A stretch of DNA of 64,000 nt from Nyssa sinensis. Taxonomy: Eukaryota > Streptophyta > Magnoliopsida > Cornales > Nyssaceae. A program made the position numbers and the translations under genes. Numbering within the stretch: position 1 is the first letter of the stretch; every line of letters begins with the position of its first letter. Positions 36,147 through 48,518 of the stretch are shown one piece after another. Below the pieces are notes generated by a model that did not search any database, had not been told where the DNA came from, and saw nothing but the letters and a program-made list of their open reading frames with translations. The stretch spans positions 40,370,177-40,434,176 of the forward strand of contig CM018051.1 of NCBI GenBank assembly GCA_008638375.1, given 5' to 3'.

Positions 36147-37066
36147 TCCTTCCCCCCCTTAAAGAAATTTCGTCCCGAAATTTAAAAATGTGTATCTCCT
36201 TGACAAGATAATAAAAGATCAATTCACAATGTATTATAACATGGAGACATGCAGCCTTACCTATGGATCCCTCACCTCTCCCTCAACCAGGCGATATGGA
36301 ATGCCTTACCCTCTCCTCCGTAGGCTCAGCCTCACCGGTGGTGTGTAGCGGCGTGCAGACATCTCCATACCCTCTTCTAGGGTCTGGTTTTGATCCCATC
36401 TGTAACGGCCCACTCCACATGGCACAACGCATAATGAAATCCTCAAACATGTTGGCTCATCTATGCCAGTCCTTCAATTCCACTCAAGCATTATGACTCA
36501 CCTCAATAATTTAACACAATAAAATACTTAATGCTCACGATGATACCTCTAAGCCTCTCACACATATAATGATCATCCTTCTAACCTCAAATAAAGCCAT
36601 GTAATTATTTAATAATCCATCACAATGTCATCAGTACATCACCTGCACTACAATGTAATTCAATAACCTAAAATCTCCCTAAGGTCATTCTAACTCATCG
36701 TCGTTCTAGTCAATTTATTAACTAAAGTCCCATTACAATTTGGGTCCTTAGTGAAACTCTTCACCATTTTAAATTACGCATACCCATCAATCGTTACACA
36801 CAATTATATGAACACATTTAAACATATTCTAGTACATGCATCAACAACAATCAGTCTGTATAAAAATCATTGTCGTAGTGCTATAACGGTTATGAAACTA
36901 GCAGGCATATATAAAATGAACAAGAAACATTCAATAGCTAACACGTAGCCTATAATATCAACACCCAAATATACGATCCATCCCAAGAATATACATGTAC
37001 ATAAATAAGCATACAACCTGCTACATAAGTAACTAGGTATACCCCTAACCCTATGGATATCCAAGC
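36147..37066. other. Element D non-coding interior
   Basis: This follows the polypurine tract and the pol-end word. No RT, RNase H or integrase motif was found on either strand. In an intact relative about 3 kb of pol would lie here, so it has been deleted or replaced. Confidence 0.6.
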
Positions 37067-38731
37067 TTATGGCTTATCTCCCGAACAATAAGCACATAGT
37101 CTACCTTTCAATTTCACTCGGTCTACTACATAGATGTAGGCATGTAATCTAAATGTCATGGTAAGTAGGGTAGATATGAATGTATGAGGTGCACTAAAAT
37201 CTATTAGTATACTAGTCCATGAACTAAAAACAAGGAATGTACCTCGAACCATGGGAGGTCCGGTAGTAGGTGTCTTAGGTGCAACTACTGCATAAACGCG
37301 ACCCTGGGTAGTCTAGCCCTGCCTACTTCCCTCTCTTTGTCCAGGAGCTATAACACTCTGCACGGAGGGTGCAGGCCGGGCATATGGTGTCGGAGGTCTA
37401 TGGTCTAACTACGGCTGTGACAGAGGCACCTGAGTGGGCTGATAGTAATGAGGCCTCTACGAGCTTTGAGAAGTCTGTCCTTGAGGGCAGTTGGCCCTAA
37501 CATGGCCTGTCTGGTGGTAGGTATAGCAAAGTTGTGGAGCTCCCCACCCCTGACTCTGTGCCTAAGGTGGACATGACATCAGATTTGGTCCAGCCCCATA
37601 TCCCTGACTGGGATCTCCCTGCGGGCAATCGGCCACTTTATAACCAGGTTGTCTACACCGGTAACATGAAATGGTTCCCCTGGATGCCCCCCTTCGAGGA
37701 GCAATAGACATAGTAGGCTGGGGGGTTAAAATAGGTCCCCGCGATGTCGATGTGGAAGATGCATCGATCCGGAACCTCTTCAATGGTCTCCCACCAGTGT
37801 GGGTCAGGGCAGGCATAGTAGGCTGGGTAGGTGTAGATATCGGCGTTATGGCTGTCCTGCTCTGGGTTTGGGACTCTTTAGTCCCTCTAAGATCGGCCAA
37901 CTCTCTCTTAACCTTGGTGGCCTTGATTACTGCCTCCTCATAGATCTCCACAATGTGGCCTGCCAATCTCTCTCTGATAGAGGTCTTCAACCCCTTGACA
38001 AAATAAAAGACTCTCAGACGCTCCTCTCTAACAATCTGTGGGGAAAATCTCCCCAATGCAGTGAATCGGGACTCGTACTGAGTCACTGTCATATCCCTCT
38101 AAAGTAGTGTCTCAAACTCCTCCATAAACCCGATCCTGCCAGTTTCTGAAAAGTAGTGGTCATTGAACATGGCCATAAAAGCATCCCATCCCTCACCAAA
38201 CCTATCTATCCGGTCAGCAGCTACCTCCCACCACTGGTTGGCCAAATCCGTAAGCTGGAAGGGGGCACATCGGATCCTCAAATGTGGCTCAGTGATCCCC
38301 TATAAGTCTAGGATCCTGGTAATCTGTCTCAGCCACTCCTCTGCGGCCAGTGGGTTAGGCTGTCCAGCGAACGTAGGAGGTCTCATCGTCTGGAACGCCT
38401 TCATCACGAAGGTATCCCTAGTCTCGCCGCTTGTAGTCCGAGTCTCCTGCATGACCTGGAAACACTCCTGTAATATAGCTGCCATATCTCTGGCGCCGAT
38501 GGTCTGCTCTACCTCTTCTACTGGGTCAGGCACAAGAGCAGGTGTAGGAACAAGAGCAATAGCCTCCTCAGTTGTGCTGTGGGTAGGTGCATCAGTTGGG
38601 GCAATAGTCTCCTCTACTATGTCATGAAGAGGAGCAGTAGCTTTGGATCTGCCACTTCGGGGTGGGACAGTAGCCCTAGGCGTACCCCGCTTAGGTGGCC
38701 CGGCTCTCGCAAGAGCTTGTCTTGGTGGCAT
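37067..38731 (-). pseudogene. Element D gag with protease remnant
   Basis: The ATG at 38731 opens PPRQALARAGPPKRGTPRA. The capsid region (Retrotrans_gag type) includes PPTFAGQPNPLAAEEWLRQI and LTDLANQWWEVAADRI, followed by VTQYESRFTALGRFSPQIV. Two zinc knuckles follow, CYRCRQPGYKVADC (His replaced) and CYTYHQTGHVRANC (second Cys replaced), so both are damaged. A protease trace at 37067-37252 reads ILIDFSAPHTFIS where active copies have a DSGASH core. In-frame stops lie at about 38308, 38099, 37562 and 37465. A capsid-type protein could once have packaged relatives. Confidence 0.88.
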
Positions 38732-39808
38732 GAGTCTACAAATCCAAGGAAAAAATATTAACACCTCCTTTCACATTAGACATAGGTATTTAAACGAATA
38801 CTAAGCATGTATTTGTCAACAACTCACACTTCACAAGTAACAAACATAACATGTTATGACACTTGCCTAATCAACCCTTATATAACGAACGTCAACCATC
38901 CTGACCTGCTGATTACACTAAACAATTTACACTAAGTCTTAACACAGCCTTTCGCAAGAAAGGGATTCATTTAAACAATAAACACATACCCTAGTCATGC
39001 TAGTGTTCAATTACCCTACCAATACTCAATCCTAAGTGAATGCCATTCAAAATAATACATCTCTCCACAAAAGAGTTTAACACAATGACATCTTCAAAAT
39101 TTTTAGGTACAATTACTCTGAGTATCCACCATCCAGTCCAGAAAATAAGTCTAAATTCTCATTTTATCATTCTAAAGTCTTATATGTCTTTTTATTTAGG
39201 GTTTTCTATCTCATTGGTATTTGTTCATTTAAGGTTTTATAATTCTTTCATTATTTCTTACTTTTATAGCTAGGTAATAACCCTTCATGGATCATAACTC
39301 CTTTTGTTACTGGCTGATGGGGCGCCATCCATCAACTGTAACGCAAGACTTAAGACCAATCCAGTCTGTATAAATATCATAGTCATAGTACTATAACCCA
39401 TGAATATCGGGTACTAACCTAGCATACATATATACATACATATATATATATAAGAATGTAACCGGCTAGGTAGATAACTAGGTCCACAGTCTATCTCATA
39501 AACAAGTAGGCATACCGCTTACTGTATAGATAACTAATTGCACAACCTATATCGCAAATAACTAGGCATACGGCCTATTCCATAAAATATACGGTCTATC
39601 ACATAGACATGAGTTTCTAATCTTAGTAAACCATTATATCAAACAATCATAGTCTCAGTCAATCGAGAAATCAAGTATAGTGCATATCCGCGTACAACAA
39701 TGCAACACTTGCACATAAAACCTAACACTTAAACTAGTCCCAAATAACTTAAGGTCTAAACTTCTCCCACTGTCCCTAGGTATTCGAACCTATGCTCTGA
39801 TACCACGT
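38732..39808 (-). other. Element D leader and primer-binding site
   Basis: Untranslated leader between gag and the 5' LTR. GCTCTGATACCA (39794-39805) is the minus-strand initiator-Met PBS, 3 bases from the LTR start at 39809. The rest is A/T-rich with no gene seen. Confidence 0.8.
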
Positions 39809-40646
39809 TGTCACGCCCCGAATTTCCACGAACCCAGGGAGTATAGGGAAACGATAAAGAAAAGGAAATAGAAGACAACTTAACTAGATTTAATTAAACA
39901 TGTATACATTACTCTCTCTATAAAACATGCATACATACACCTACACATCACTATATCCTTCTATCTCTATACTATTTCTCTCTCTTCCCACACCTCTTTC
40001 TGATTTTCTCCACTATTCTGTCACTTCCTCTTTTTCTCCCTTTTCAGAATGAATTAAATACATTGCTTGTTTGCTTGGTTTTTCATATATATATATATGT
40101 TATATTACACCCATCACAACTTAACTAGATTTAATTAAACATGTATACGTTACTCTCTCTATAAAACATGCATACATACACCTACACATCACTATATCCC
40201 TCTATCTCTATACTATTTCTCTCTCTTCCCACACCTCTTTCTGACTTTCTCCACTATTCTGTCACTTCCTCTTTTTCTCCCTTTTCAGAATGAATTAAAT
40301 ACATTGCTTGTTTGCTTGGTTTTTCATATATATATATATATGTAATATTACACCCATCACACACACACACACAACTGTTTTGCACTCTCCCGCTAGTATA
40401 TGTACATATATATATATATATATATAATTCAATATACATACATACTTACAATACATTAAGTATATATATATATATACACACACATACACATAGATAACAT
40501 ACATATCATACATGCATAATATATATATATGTATATTCCACCATATATATATATATATATATATATACCTACACATACATAATACACATTTCATATTTAC
40601 ACACTTATTTAATAAAAAAATCATTCTAAAATTTCAGATCTTTACA
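39809..40646 (-). repeat. Element D right (5') LTR, internally deleted and tandemly duplicated
   Basis: Only 838 bp against 3175 bp for its sister. The first 100 bases match the LTR start, then it jumps to sequence matching about 35650 onward. A 241-bp segment (39875-40115, beginning ACAACTTAACTAGATTTAA) is repeated directly from 40116. The end, GATCTTTACA, is intact. The promoter half is mostly missing, so this copy probably cannot drive transcription. Confidence 0.88.
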
Positions 40647-40651
40647 GGTAC

Positions 40652-42008
40652 ACCCCAATGGTACCGTTTACATGGGAACTGATCCCCAATTGTCAATAGC
40701 TGTAGGAAGAAGAATACCGACGTTCCATCTTACTGTTCATTACCAAAGCAGAACGAGAATACTAATCCCAATAGTCTCTAGAGATAATCTAGTGCACCAA
40801 GGACTTCAACCTCTCGAGGTCCTTGATCCGCCAGTTTTGGGAGAATAGCACACCTCAGCTACTACCAGACGAATACCCCCCCATAAATTCAGAGCCCAAA
40901 AATACGGGACAAGACCAATAACAGGTACCGATCGTACAACAAATCCTACGCAAAACCCTTTAGAGAGTAAAAGAGATAGCTAACTCTCAAGATTAGACGA
41001 TCTCAACCAAGGGGTTCCACGTTCCCTCTAGAACAAGACGAGCTAAGTAAACTGTTTATTAGGTTTTTTACGTTATTCACCTCTGCCATAATGATAGAGG
41101 AGCGACCCAAGAAGTTTGTTGTCCCAAAATTCACTCTTTATGATGAGTCTGAGGACCTTGGGGACCCCCTATCTCATTATCAACACACAATGGCTCTGCA
41201 TAGGGCTACTGATGCCTTTATGTGTCGAACTTTTGTGACCAGCCTTAAGGGTACCGCCCTTAAGAGGTTCCACAACCTTCTTAAAAAATCGATCAACAAT
41301 TTTTATGAGCTCAGTAGGCTATTTCTTAACCGATTCTTAACAAGCAAGAAGTTGAGAAAAGGGTCAAAATTCTTGCTAACTGTAAAAGCAAAGGGAGAAT
41401 CCCTTCAAGAGTACATAGCTCTGTTCAATACCGAACTCACAGAGATAATTGACTACAGTTCAAGTTTTCTGGTGGCCACCCTCACTTCAGGCCTTAGCGT
41501 TGGAAGCTTTCAGGATTCCCTAACAAAGAATCCCTCTATCGATATGATAGCACTCATGAATAGAGCGCGAAAGTATATTAATCTTGAAGATACGAAAGCC
41601 TCATTCTAGAAAGCTAAAGAATAGGCTCAGAAGGATGAGCAAGTTCAAAAGAGGGATAACATGCCAACAAGAAGAGGACCAGGAGTCCCGACAAGATAAC
41701 AACACCCAGATCCTAGAAAAACTCTAACTCCGAAAGGTATGGGACTTATACCCCACTGAATGCTTCTTTTACCTATATACTACAACAAATTTAGACTCGT
41801 GAAAGCCTAAGGTGGTCAGAACCATTGAAAAGCCACCCCTGACTTAAGGAATCAAAACAAGTATTGCGATTTCCATAAAGTGCAGGGGCACATGACTAAA
41901 GAGTGTAGATCTCTGAAGTAGGAGATAGATCATCTCATCAGAAGAGGACGACTGAGGGAGTTCGTCTGACAGGACAAGAGGTAGAACCCCCGTGATGAAA
42001 GACCCCCT
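40652..42008 (+). pseudogene. Element B gag, capsid and nucleocapsid
   Basis: After a decayed Pro/Gln-rich stretch, an open run at 41091-41609 encodes the capsid: RPKKFVVPKFTLYDESEDLGD, FVTSLKGTALKRFHNLL, then KGESLQEYIALFNTEL and an RARKYINLEDTKASF end. It matches A at 12650-12100. A CDFHKVQGHMTKEC motif (41865-41906) takes the place of the CCHC knuckle, a variant shared with element A. Stops follow in the linker. Confidence 0.87.
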
Positions 42009-42015
42009 CAGAGGT

Positions 42016-43124
42016 GGCCAGAGCAAAGGCCTAAATAGAGGGAAGTTCGGAATGATTAGCAGTAACAAAATAATCAAGTCGTCTTCGTACTCCATATTGA
42101 CAATTCGATGACTAGGGTGTCCAACTGGGCTAGGATGAGATACGCTCGAGAAGTAAGGGTAGAGCCCCACTTCATCTAGATCTTGGGCATTGAGAAAAAG
42201 ATGAAGTCAGAAAATCGGTTCTAGTTCTTTGAACTGGACCTTATTGGGATATATTGTCCCCACAACGATGCTCTTGTCATCTCACTCAAAATTTCCAATT
42301 TGGAGATCAGAAGGGTCTTCGTAGACACTGGAAGCTCTACAAACGTGCTATTCTACGAACCCTTCAAACATATGAAGCTAGACTCTAATAACATCAAAGC
42401 CACCCTTGCTGTTATGGTAGGACTCAATGGGAACCTTAGTTTCCCGATGGGCATAATTGACCTATCGACCATGGTAGGAGAGGAAGACGACTAGAAGACC
42501 CTAATATATGAATATATGGTCCTAGACATTAAGTCCCCTTATAATATCATTATTGGGAGACCTTAGATCCACTAGATGGGGGCTAGAACAAAGGCCTGAA
42601 CAGAGGGAAGTTCAAAATGACCAACAACAACAAAATAATCAAGTCATCTTTGTACTCCATATTGACAATTCGATGACAGGGATGTCCAACCAGGCTAGGA
42701 AGAGATACACTAGAGAAACAAGGGCAGAGCCCCAAATCATCCAGATATCGACTATTGAGAAAAATATGAAGTTAGAACCTCAGATCCAGTTCTTTAAACT
42801 AGACCTTATTGGGATAATTGTCCCTACAATCATGCTCTTGTCATCTCACTTAAAATCACCAATTTTGAGATCAGAAGGGTCTTCGTAGACACTGGAAGTT
42901 GTACCAACGTGCTATTCTACGAACCTTTCAAACATATGAAGCTAGACTTTAATAACATCAAAGCCACCATTGCTGTCATGGTAGGATTCAATGGGAACCT
43001 TAGTTTCCCAATGGGCAGAATTGACCTACCAACCATAGTAGGAGAGGGAGACAACTAGAAAACCCTGATCTCTGAAAATATGGTCTTGGACGTTAAGTCC
43101 TCTTATAAAATCATTATTGGGAGA
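42016..43124 (+). pseudogene. Element B duplicated protease region
   Basis: Two direct copies at 565-bp offset (for example AAGGCCTAAATAGAGG at 42026 and AAGGCCTGAACAGAGG at 42591). Copy 1 (about 42016-42580) encodes FVDTGSSTNVLFYEPFKHMKL and ends IIIGRP. Copy 2 (from about 42581) has the same region, with VDTGSCTNVLFYEPF (Ser to Cys), and continues after element J at 49982. Each copy holds the linker plus the retropepsin core with DTG. The copies differ at roughly one base in ten by eye, so the duplication is old. Element A has only one copy. Stops are present in both. Confidence 0.88.
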
Positions 43125-44614
43125 TGATGAGTGCACAAAAGTGCATTTTAAATACCTTATTATTAGATTAAATTGCTAGACTGTGAATAGGAATGCTGGG
43201 CTATAATTGATTTTATTAAATTTAATTTTTATTCATAGTGAGATGGATTTGAGCATTATTTAATATTTTGAATATCAAATATAGCTTTATTTGTTAATAG
43301 GAGATAATTTGTGATAGTGCTGCATAGGAGATAATTTGTGATAGTGCTGCATACTTGACATTTTTGAAGCTTTGCTTTTCGAATTTTATATTTAAATTTA
43401 TTTTGATGGCAGTCGCAAGTCGCACTATACTTAATTAGACCCATGAACTTCAATTCCTTAAAGCCGTCCAACCATTGCGGCTGAAGCCAGAAGAAAAGAA
43501 TATAAAAAGAGCCTGAAGAAAGTCAAGCAAGTGGAGCTCGGCTGCTCAAAGAACAAAAGAAAGAAGAAGCAAAGGAAATTAAATGGAGGCAGCGTGGGGC
43601 CCATGTTGTGCGGAGGATTTGAGAAGTGAAGTTGTGTGCGGTGAGGCTTGGTATTGGCGCGACTGTGCGGTGCATATGGGCTTTGCAAGGCTGAGGTGCG
43701 CTAGGGCTGTTTGAGGAAAAAATCCTGCGGCTGAGATATAAAAAGAAAATATAGAAAACATACAGGGAAGGTCTTGCGGTTGGCAGAAAATATAGAATAG
43801 AGAACAGGGACGTGCGGCGGCGCAGGGTTCTGGCACAGAGAAGAAGCCACAGCCACTCGATGGCGCGGTTATTTTCCATGAGGTTTATGTTATCCGTCCT
43901 GTACATGGGTAACTAAATTTTTAAGTAGGGTTAGGGATGAACTTGCATATTAGATGATTATTTTAATTTATTTTTGATTCCTGTTTGTGGTTTTTATTTA
44001 TTAAATTCTTTGATGATCATTCGTAATTTAGTGTTGGATTTTATTCTCCGAATAATTAAAAGGTTCAGTCTGTTTATAGATTCAGTCATGCTTTTTTTAT
44101 TGAATGGATTAATGTTTTGATTATTTTTGGAACAATTAGTTATTTACATTGATTCAATTCTTTGCTACAATATTGCTCGTTGGGTATATTGTCGTCGTTG
44201 GATTTTTTCAATGTGAATAATAACTTGAGTGATTTAAAAGTGTTGAATGATATTTCAAAGGGTTATTTTCAGTTTAATTTTGGTTCATAATTTTATATCT
44301 TCCGATTGAGATTTTTGGAATTTAAATTCTCAATTGAGTTACCAGTGAATTAAAAATAATTAAAATACCATATATGTGCAAGGGATTCCTGACACTTCAT
44401 CGTTCGTTAAATTTGAATACTTTGTCCATTAATCAGTTTATTTAATTTTTATTTGCAATCAAAATCACTTTTCATATTTTATTTTCTCGTTAACCGTTTA
44501 ATACTTTCTTTAGTTTCAGAAATTCTGTTTATTGTTCTTTTAAATTTGTCTCCCTGTGGAATCGACACCCCAAAGCTACACTACAACTACCGCGTTATTC
44601 TTTGGGCGTAATCA
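43125..44614 (+). repeat. Element J 5' LTR
   Basis: 1490 bp, TGATGAGTG...GGGCGTAATCA. It contains a 27-bp direct duplication (about 43297-43350, word AGGAGATAATTTGTGATAG twice) that the 3' LTR lacks, which alone explains the length difference (1490 against 1463). Both LTRs contain a chance ORF set at 43458-43906 (minus) that repeats in the sister; these are not genes. Confidence 0.93.
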
Positions 44615-44619
44615 AATTT

Positions 44620-44637
44620 TGGCGCCGTTGTCAGGGA
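44620..44637 (+). other. Primer-binding site of element J (tRNA-Asp)
   Basis: TGGCGCCGTTGTCAGGGA is complementary to the 3' end of plant tRNA-Asp (canonical TGGCGCCGTTGCCGGGGA) with two differences, five bases after the LTR end. Athila elements use this primer. Confidence 0.9.
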
Positions 44638-44770
44638 GACGGTAGAAGAATCAGTAGATAGTTTTTCTTTTTAGCAGTTTGTAAAGGCGGTAACTTCGTT
44701 CCTTTCTTTTTACTTACTGCATTATTATTAATATTATTATTATTATTATTTCTATATATTTATTTTATTA

Positions 44771-46428
44771 TTGTCATCTTGCATGCATAATAGGTATAGG
44801 GACGCATTAGGTCGATTTGTTTATAGGCCTATGTTAGAGTCAGACTTAGAGTCTAATTTTTCTTGTTTTTCTAATTCTTTGTTTGATAATTCCTCCAATT
44901 CTGAAAATATGAGCGAATACGAGGATCAACCCACTAGGACCCTTCAGGATTACCTTCACCCTACACGTATAGCTACACCATCATGCATCATGTTTCCACC
45001 CAATGCTCAGTCCAATTGATGTTAAAACGGGGGTGATACAGTTACTCCCTACATTTCATGGTTTGGAAAATGAGAATTCATATGTGCATATTAGGGAGTT
45101 TGAAGAGGTAGTTGCGACTTTCCATAGTCAAAATGCAACATAAGACATTGTGAGACTTAAGTTCTTTCCTTTCTCTTTAAACGATCGAGCTAAGAGTTGA
45201 CTATACTCACTGAGACCACAGTCAATTGGATCATGGAATGAGATGACTCGGATCTTCTTTACTAAATATTTTCCCCAACACAAGACCAATGCCTTAAAAA
45301 GACAGATTTCCACCTTTGCACAAAAGGACAGTGAGACTTTGTATCAGTCTTGGGAGAGATTTAAGGAGTTATTGAGTATGTGCCCTCACCATGGGTATGA
45401 GAGTTGGCATGTAGTGAGTTATTTCTATGGGGGACTTACACCTAGAGAGCGCCAATTTGTAGAGATGATGTGTAATGGTGAGTTTTTACAAAAAGATCCT
45501 GATAAGGCCATAGAGTATCTTAATGAGCTTGCCGAAAAAAGCTCACACATGGACAGGACCTAGTGCTACTGAGAGCACGAATAGGTCACGACCTATAGGG
45601 AACCAAAATAGTGGAGGAATTTACCATCTTAGGGAAGAGGATAACTTGAAAGCTAAGGTTGAGACACTCACTAGGGAGTTAGAGATGCTAAAGGCTAGAG
45701 ACTTAAAGCCAACACACTTGGCTAATCAGGCAGAGTCTTTTAGACCATGTTTAGTGTGTGGCGGGGTAGATCACCTCACCCAAGAGCGTCCCACATCAGT
45801 TGAGATGAGAGGGATGTATGAGGACCAATGTAATACCTTAGGTATGTACAAGAAGCCTTTCACACCCTACTCTGAGACTTACAATCCAGGGTGGCACAAT
45901 CACCCCAATTTTAGCTGGAAGTCTGAAAACCAGCCACCTGCACCACCACCTGCACAGCCCCCTAGACCATATCATGCATCTTCATCTTCTAGAAATTCTT
46001 TAGAAGACACTTTGCATGCATTTATTGAAGCACAAGATAAGACTAACCAAAAGATTGAATCTTTGATTACGCAGGTTGTGGAAGAGAACAAGGAGATAAA
46101 GAGCCAAGTGTCCAAATTGATGAGCTTTTTGAGTGTGAATGAGCGAGGTAAATTCCCTTCCCAAGCTCAGTCCATACCCCATGGTCAACACATGGCACAA
46201 GAGAATTTGAAGGAGGTGAACGCCATTGTGACTCGAATTGGTAAGTCATTACATATCCCAACAATGGACAAATCGGGGGATATGAAAAAGGATCAAGATG
46301 GTAGTAATATCGAGCTGCCCAAGGAACTAGAGGTGACAAAGAACCCTGTTAAGGAATTTGACATCACCATCAATGACAAGAAAGGAGTGGAGAACGTAGT
46401 GGCTGACCATCTCGAGCCTCACATTTGA
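44771..46428 (+). pseudogene. Element J gag
   Basis: An Athila-type gag in pieces. 44771-45019 encodes MSEYEDQPTRTLQDYLHPTR and a TPSCIMFPPNAQ stretch. 45243-45563 encodes the capsid (TKYFPQHKTNALKRQISTFA, FKELLSMCPHHGYESW, GGLTPRERQFVEMMCNGEF). 45523-46428, in another frame, has the Pro-rich linker and a knuckle CLVCGGVDHLTQER whose last Cys is Arg. At least one frameshift (about 45530) and several stops (about 45019-45240) are present. Its end runs straight into an RNase H tail (KKGVENVVADHL, about 46380-46415). Confidence 0.88.
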
Positions 46429-46804
46429 GAACACTTCTGACCACCTGCCAATCAAGGATGATTTTCTCGATGAGCATTTACTTTCTATTATTTCTCTACT
46501 ATGGTTTGCTCATATTGTGAATTATTTGGTAGCAGGTGAGATACCGATGGATTGCAGTGCTCAGGATAAGAAGAAGTTCCTAACTGAGGTAAGTAATTTC
46601 TATTGGGACCCAGGAAAACTCAGGTCTAGGTGGACAGATCCCTTTATAGTGAAGAATGTTTTTGAAAATGGGGTAGTAGAAATAAAGGATCCTAACGATG
46701 GTCGGATTTTTAAAGTAAATGGCCAGTGCCTTAAAGTTTTGATTGATAGGCAAGCTCCGGAAGTGGAAGACATTCCACTTATGGACCCGATCTATCAACC
46801 TTGA
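46378..46804 (+). pseudogene. Element J RNase H tail fused to integrase ends
   Basis: After gag the sequence reads the end of RNase H (KKGVENVVADHL), the segment before integrase (about 46440-46570, with VNYLVAGEIPMD), the first bases of the integrase zinc region (FLTEVSNFYWD) and then, without the core, the integrase C-terminus (LRSRWTDPFIVKNVFENGVV and GRIFKVNGQCLKVLID). Protease, RT, most of RNase H and the catalytic integrase core are missing. Deletion joints are near 46375 and 46607. Confidence 0.85.
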
Positions 46805-48518
46805 TCACGCCATGCAGGTATGTTTTATTTTTTTTTTAATTATTTTTCTTATTTATTTATTTATTTATTTTCTTTATTTTATTTTGTTTTTGTTCTCTTT
46901 TATTTTCGTTCTTTTTCTTTTTGTTTGTTGTTGTTTTCTTTATTTTTATTTGCATGTTAATTTCATTTTCTCGGTTTAGGTTGCTATCTTTGGTGCTTAG
47001 CAAGCTGCCCATGACACATCAGGTGTATTCTACCCTTTTCAGTACCCTCCATTCAATTTTGATTGTTAAACATTGAGGACAATGTTTCATTTAAGTTGGG
47101 GGGTGGTGGTTGCAAATTCAACATTTAAAATGCCGTGGCATATCTTCATGTGTCCAAAAAAAAAAAAAAAAAAATTCTTAAAATTTGCACCCATTTGCAA
47201 TCTTTTCACATGAGTACTCATTCTCATTCGTAGCCATTTTTTTGAATTCACCGAATCCACTACATTCATTCTACTGAGGCATTCACAGAACTTTTAATGC
47301 ACTTATCCAAACTTTATGGTAAGATGGTGGTTTGACACATGTAGCTAGAGAACTCTTTTGCTTAAGTATTCAAGTGAGTTTTGGAGAGAATTGAGAGTCT
47401 ACAAATTCAGATTGTGATAAGCGTTCATTGATCTATTGAATTGGGCACTTCTTTTGAGAATATCATTACATGGTTGGTGGTATGACGGCCGATATACTTG
47501 GGATATGACGAAGGTCAATTTAGGATTAACATTTGAGCCTTTCAAGCTAACCCGTTCTCATCATAGACCCTTAGTAGCCAAATTTGAGCCAACAAACACA
47601 TTTAGTTTTTTTTTTCATGTGCCTACATCATCCATACCTCTCCACATGGAGTATAGCCTATACATTAATTTTCCTTCCCTTTTTGCTTCCAAGTGTGTAC
47701 TAGGTATGGAGTTTGCATTTCTTGTCTTTTGTGTTGCATTGGAAAAAAAAAAAAGTAGAAAAAGAAAAAGAAAGAGTACAAGTGTAGAGTGTTTAATTGA
47801 GTGAGCATCAAAGTCAATGTTCAAAAAAAAAAAAAATTAAAATTGAAAAAAAAAGTGAAAAAAAAATAGACAGAAGAAGAAGGAGACGTTTTATTATTCA
47901 GTGATTTGAAAAGTTGAAGAGTATATCAAGTGAGAAGTTTGGTTTGCTATGATTTTTAATGAAATTCTCTTAGTATGTACTTGGAAGCTTTTGAATCCTT
48001 TTCATCATTTTCTTCATATAGCCCTAACCCGAGCCACGTTATAGCCCTTTTATGTTGATTGTTCTGATCCTAAGTAGGCCTGTGGAAAGAGTGGTGGAAG
48101 TCTTATTTTTTAGTGCGCCTATCATAAGATCAATGTTTGCCTATTGCTTGTAAGTAATTGCCAAATTCTTCAGTGAGCGTGTACACCCCTTGTCAACTCC
48201 ATAGAGAGAATCCCTACATGAAACACTTTTATACCCGTGATATATGGAGTTGAACCTTTTGCTTGAGATGTTCTTGATGTTGCATGTGTCATAGTTTGTG
48301 GTTAGATGGATATGGTTTGGAGCACACACGCACACACACTCTGTGAATTGCTATAAGTGGATTGATTGTTACAGGATTCTTGAATTCCTAAAATTGCTTT
48401 GATATGCAAATCTGAAAAAGTGTGATTCGAAGTCTTCTGTGTGTGGTTTTCCTAGATATATTTGGCCAGTTTTGCATGGAACTTGCTAGGGTCTAGCAAT
48501 GAGCAAGTTGGGGGGGTG
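46805..48518 (+). other. Element J 3' non-coding region and polypurine tract
   Basis: A T-rich stretch (46820-46980), then TTGAGGACAATG (about 47070) with AAGTTGGGGGGTGGTGG (47093-47109), a G-run resembling a polypurine tract, then A-rich simple sequence (47157-47175, 47743-47780, 47822-47880). The true tract is CAAGTTGGGGGGGTG (48504-48518), directly before the 3' LTR. No gene was found. Confidence 0.75.

Larger units (their letters stand above)
32972..40646 (-). mobile_element. Element D: gag-only chromovirus-like Ty3/gypsy derivative
   Basis: Flanked by a perfect target duplication, ggtac (32967-32971 and 40647-40651). LTR starts, TGTCACACCCC (32972) and TGTCACGCCCC (39809), bound an interior with an initiator-Met PBS on the right and a polypurine tract on the left (minus strand AAGGGGGGGAAGGA, about 36147-36160). 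It therefore lies on the minus strand. The word GGGACGAAATTTCTTTAA just upstream of the polypurine tract is the usual end of pol in Tekay/Del-like chromoviruses. Gag and a protease trace remain, but RT, RNase H and integrase are missing. Confidence 0.9.

Noticed and set aside
43458..43906. Minus-strand ORFs in the J 5' LTR
   Set aside because: The same ORFs occur in the 3' LTR (48824-49223) because the LTRs are identical; they show no known domain and run antisense to the element.
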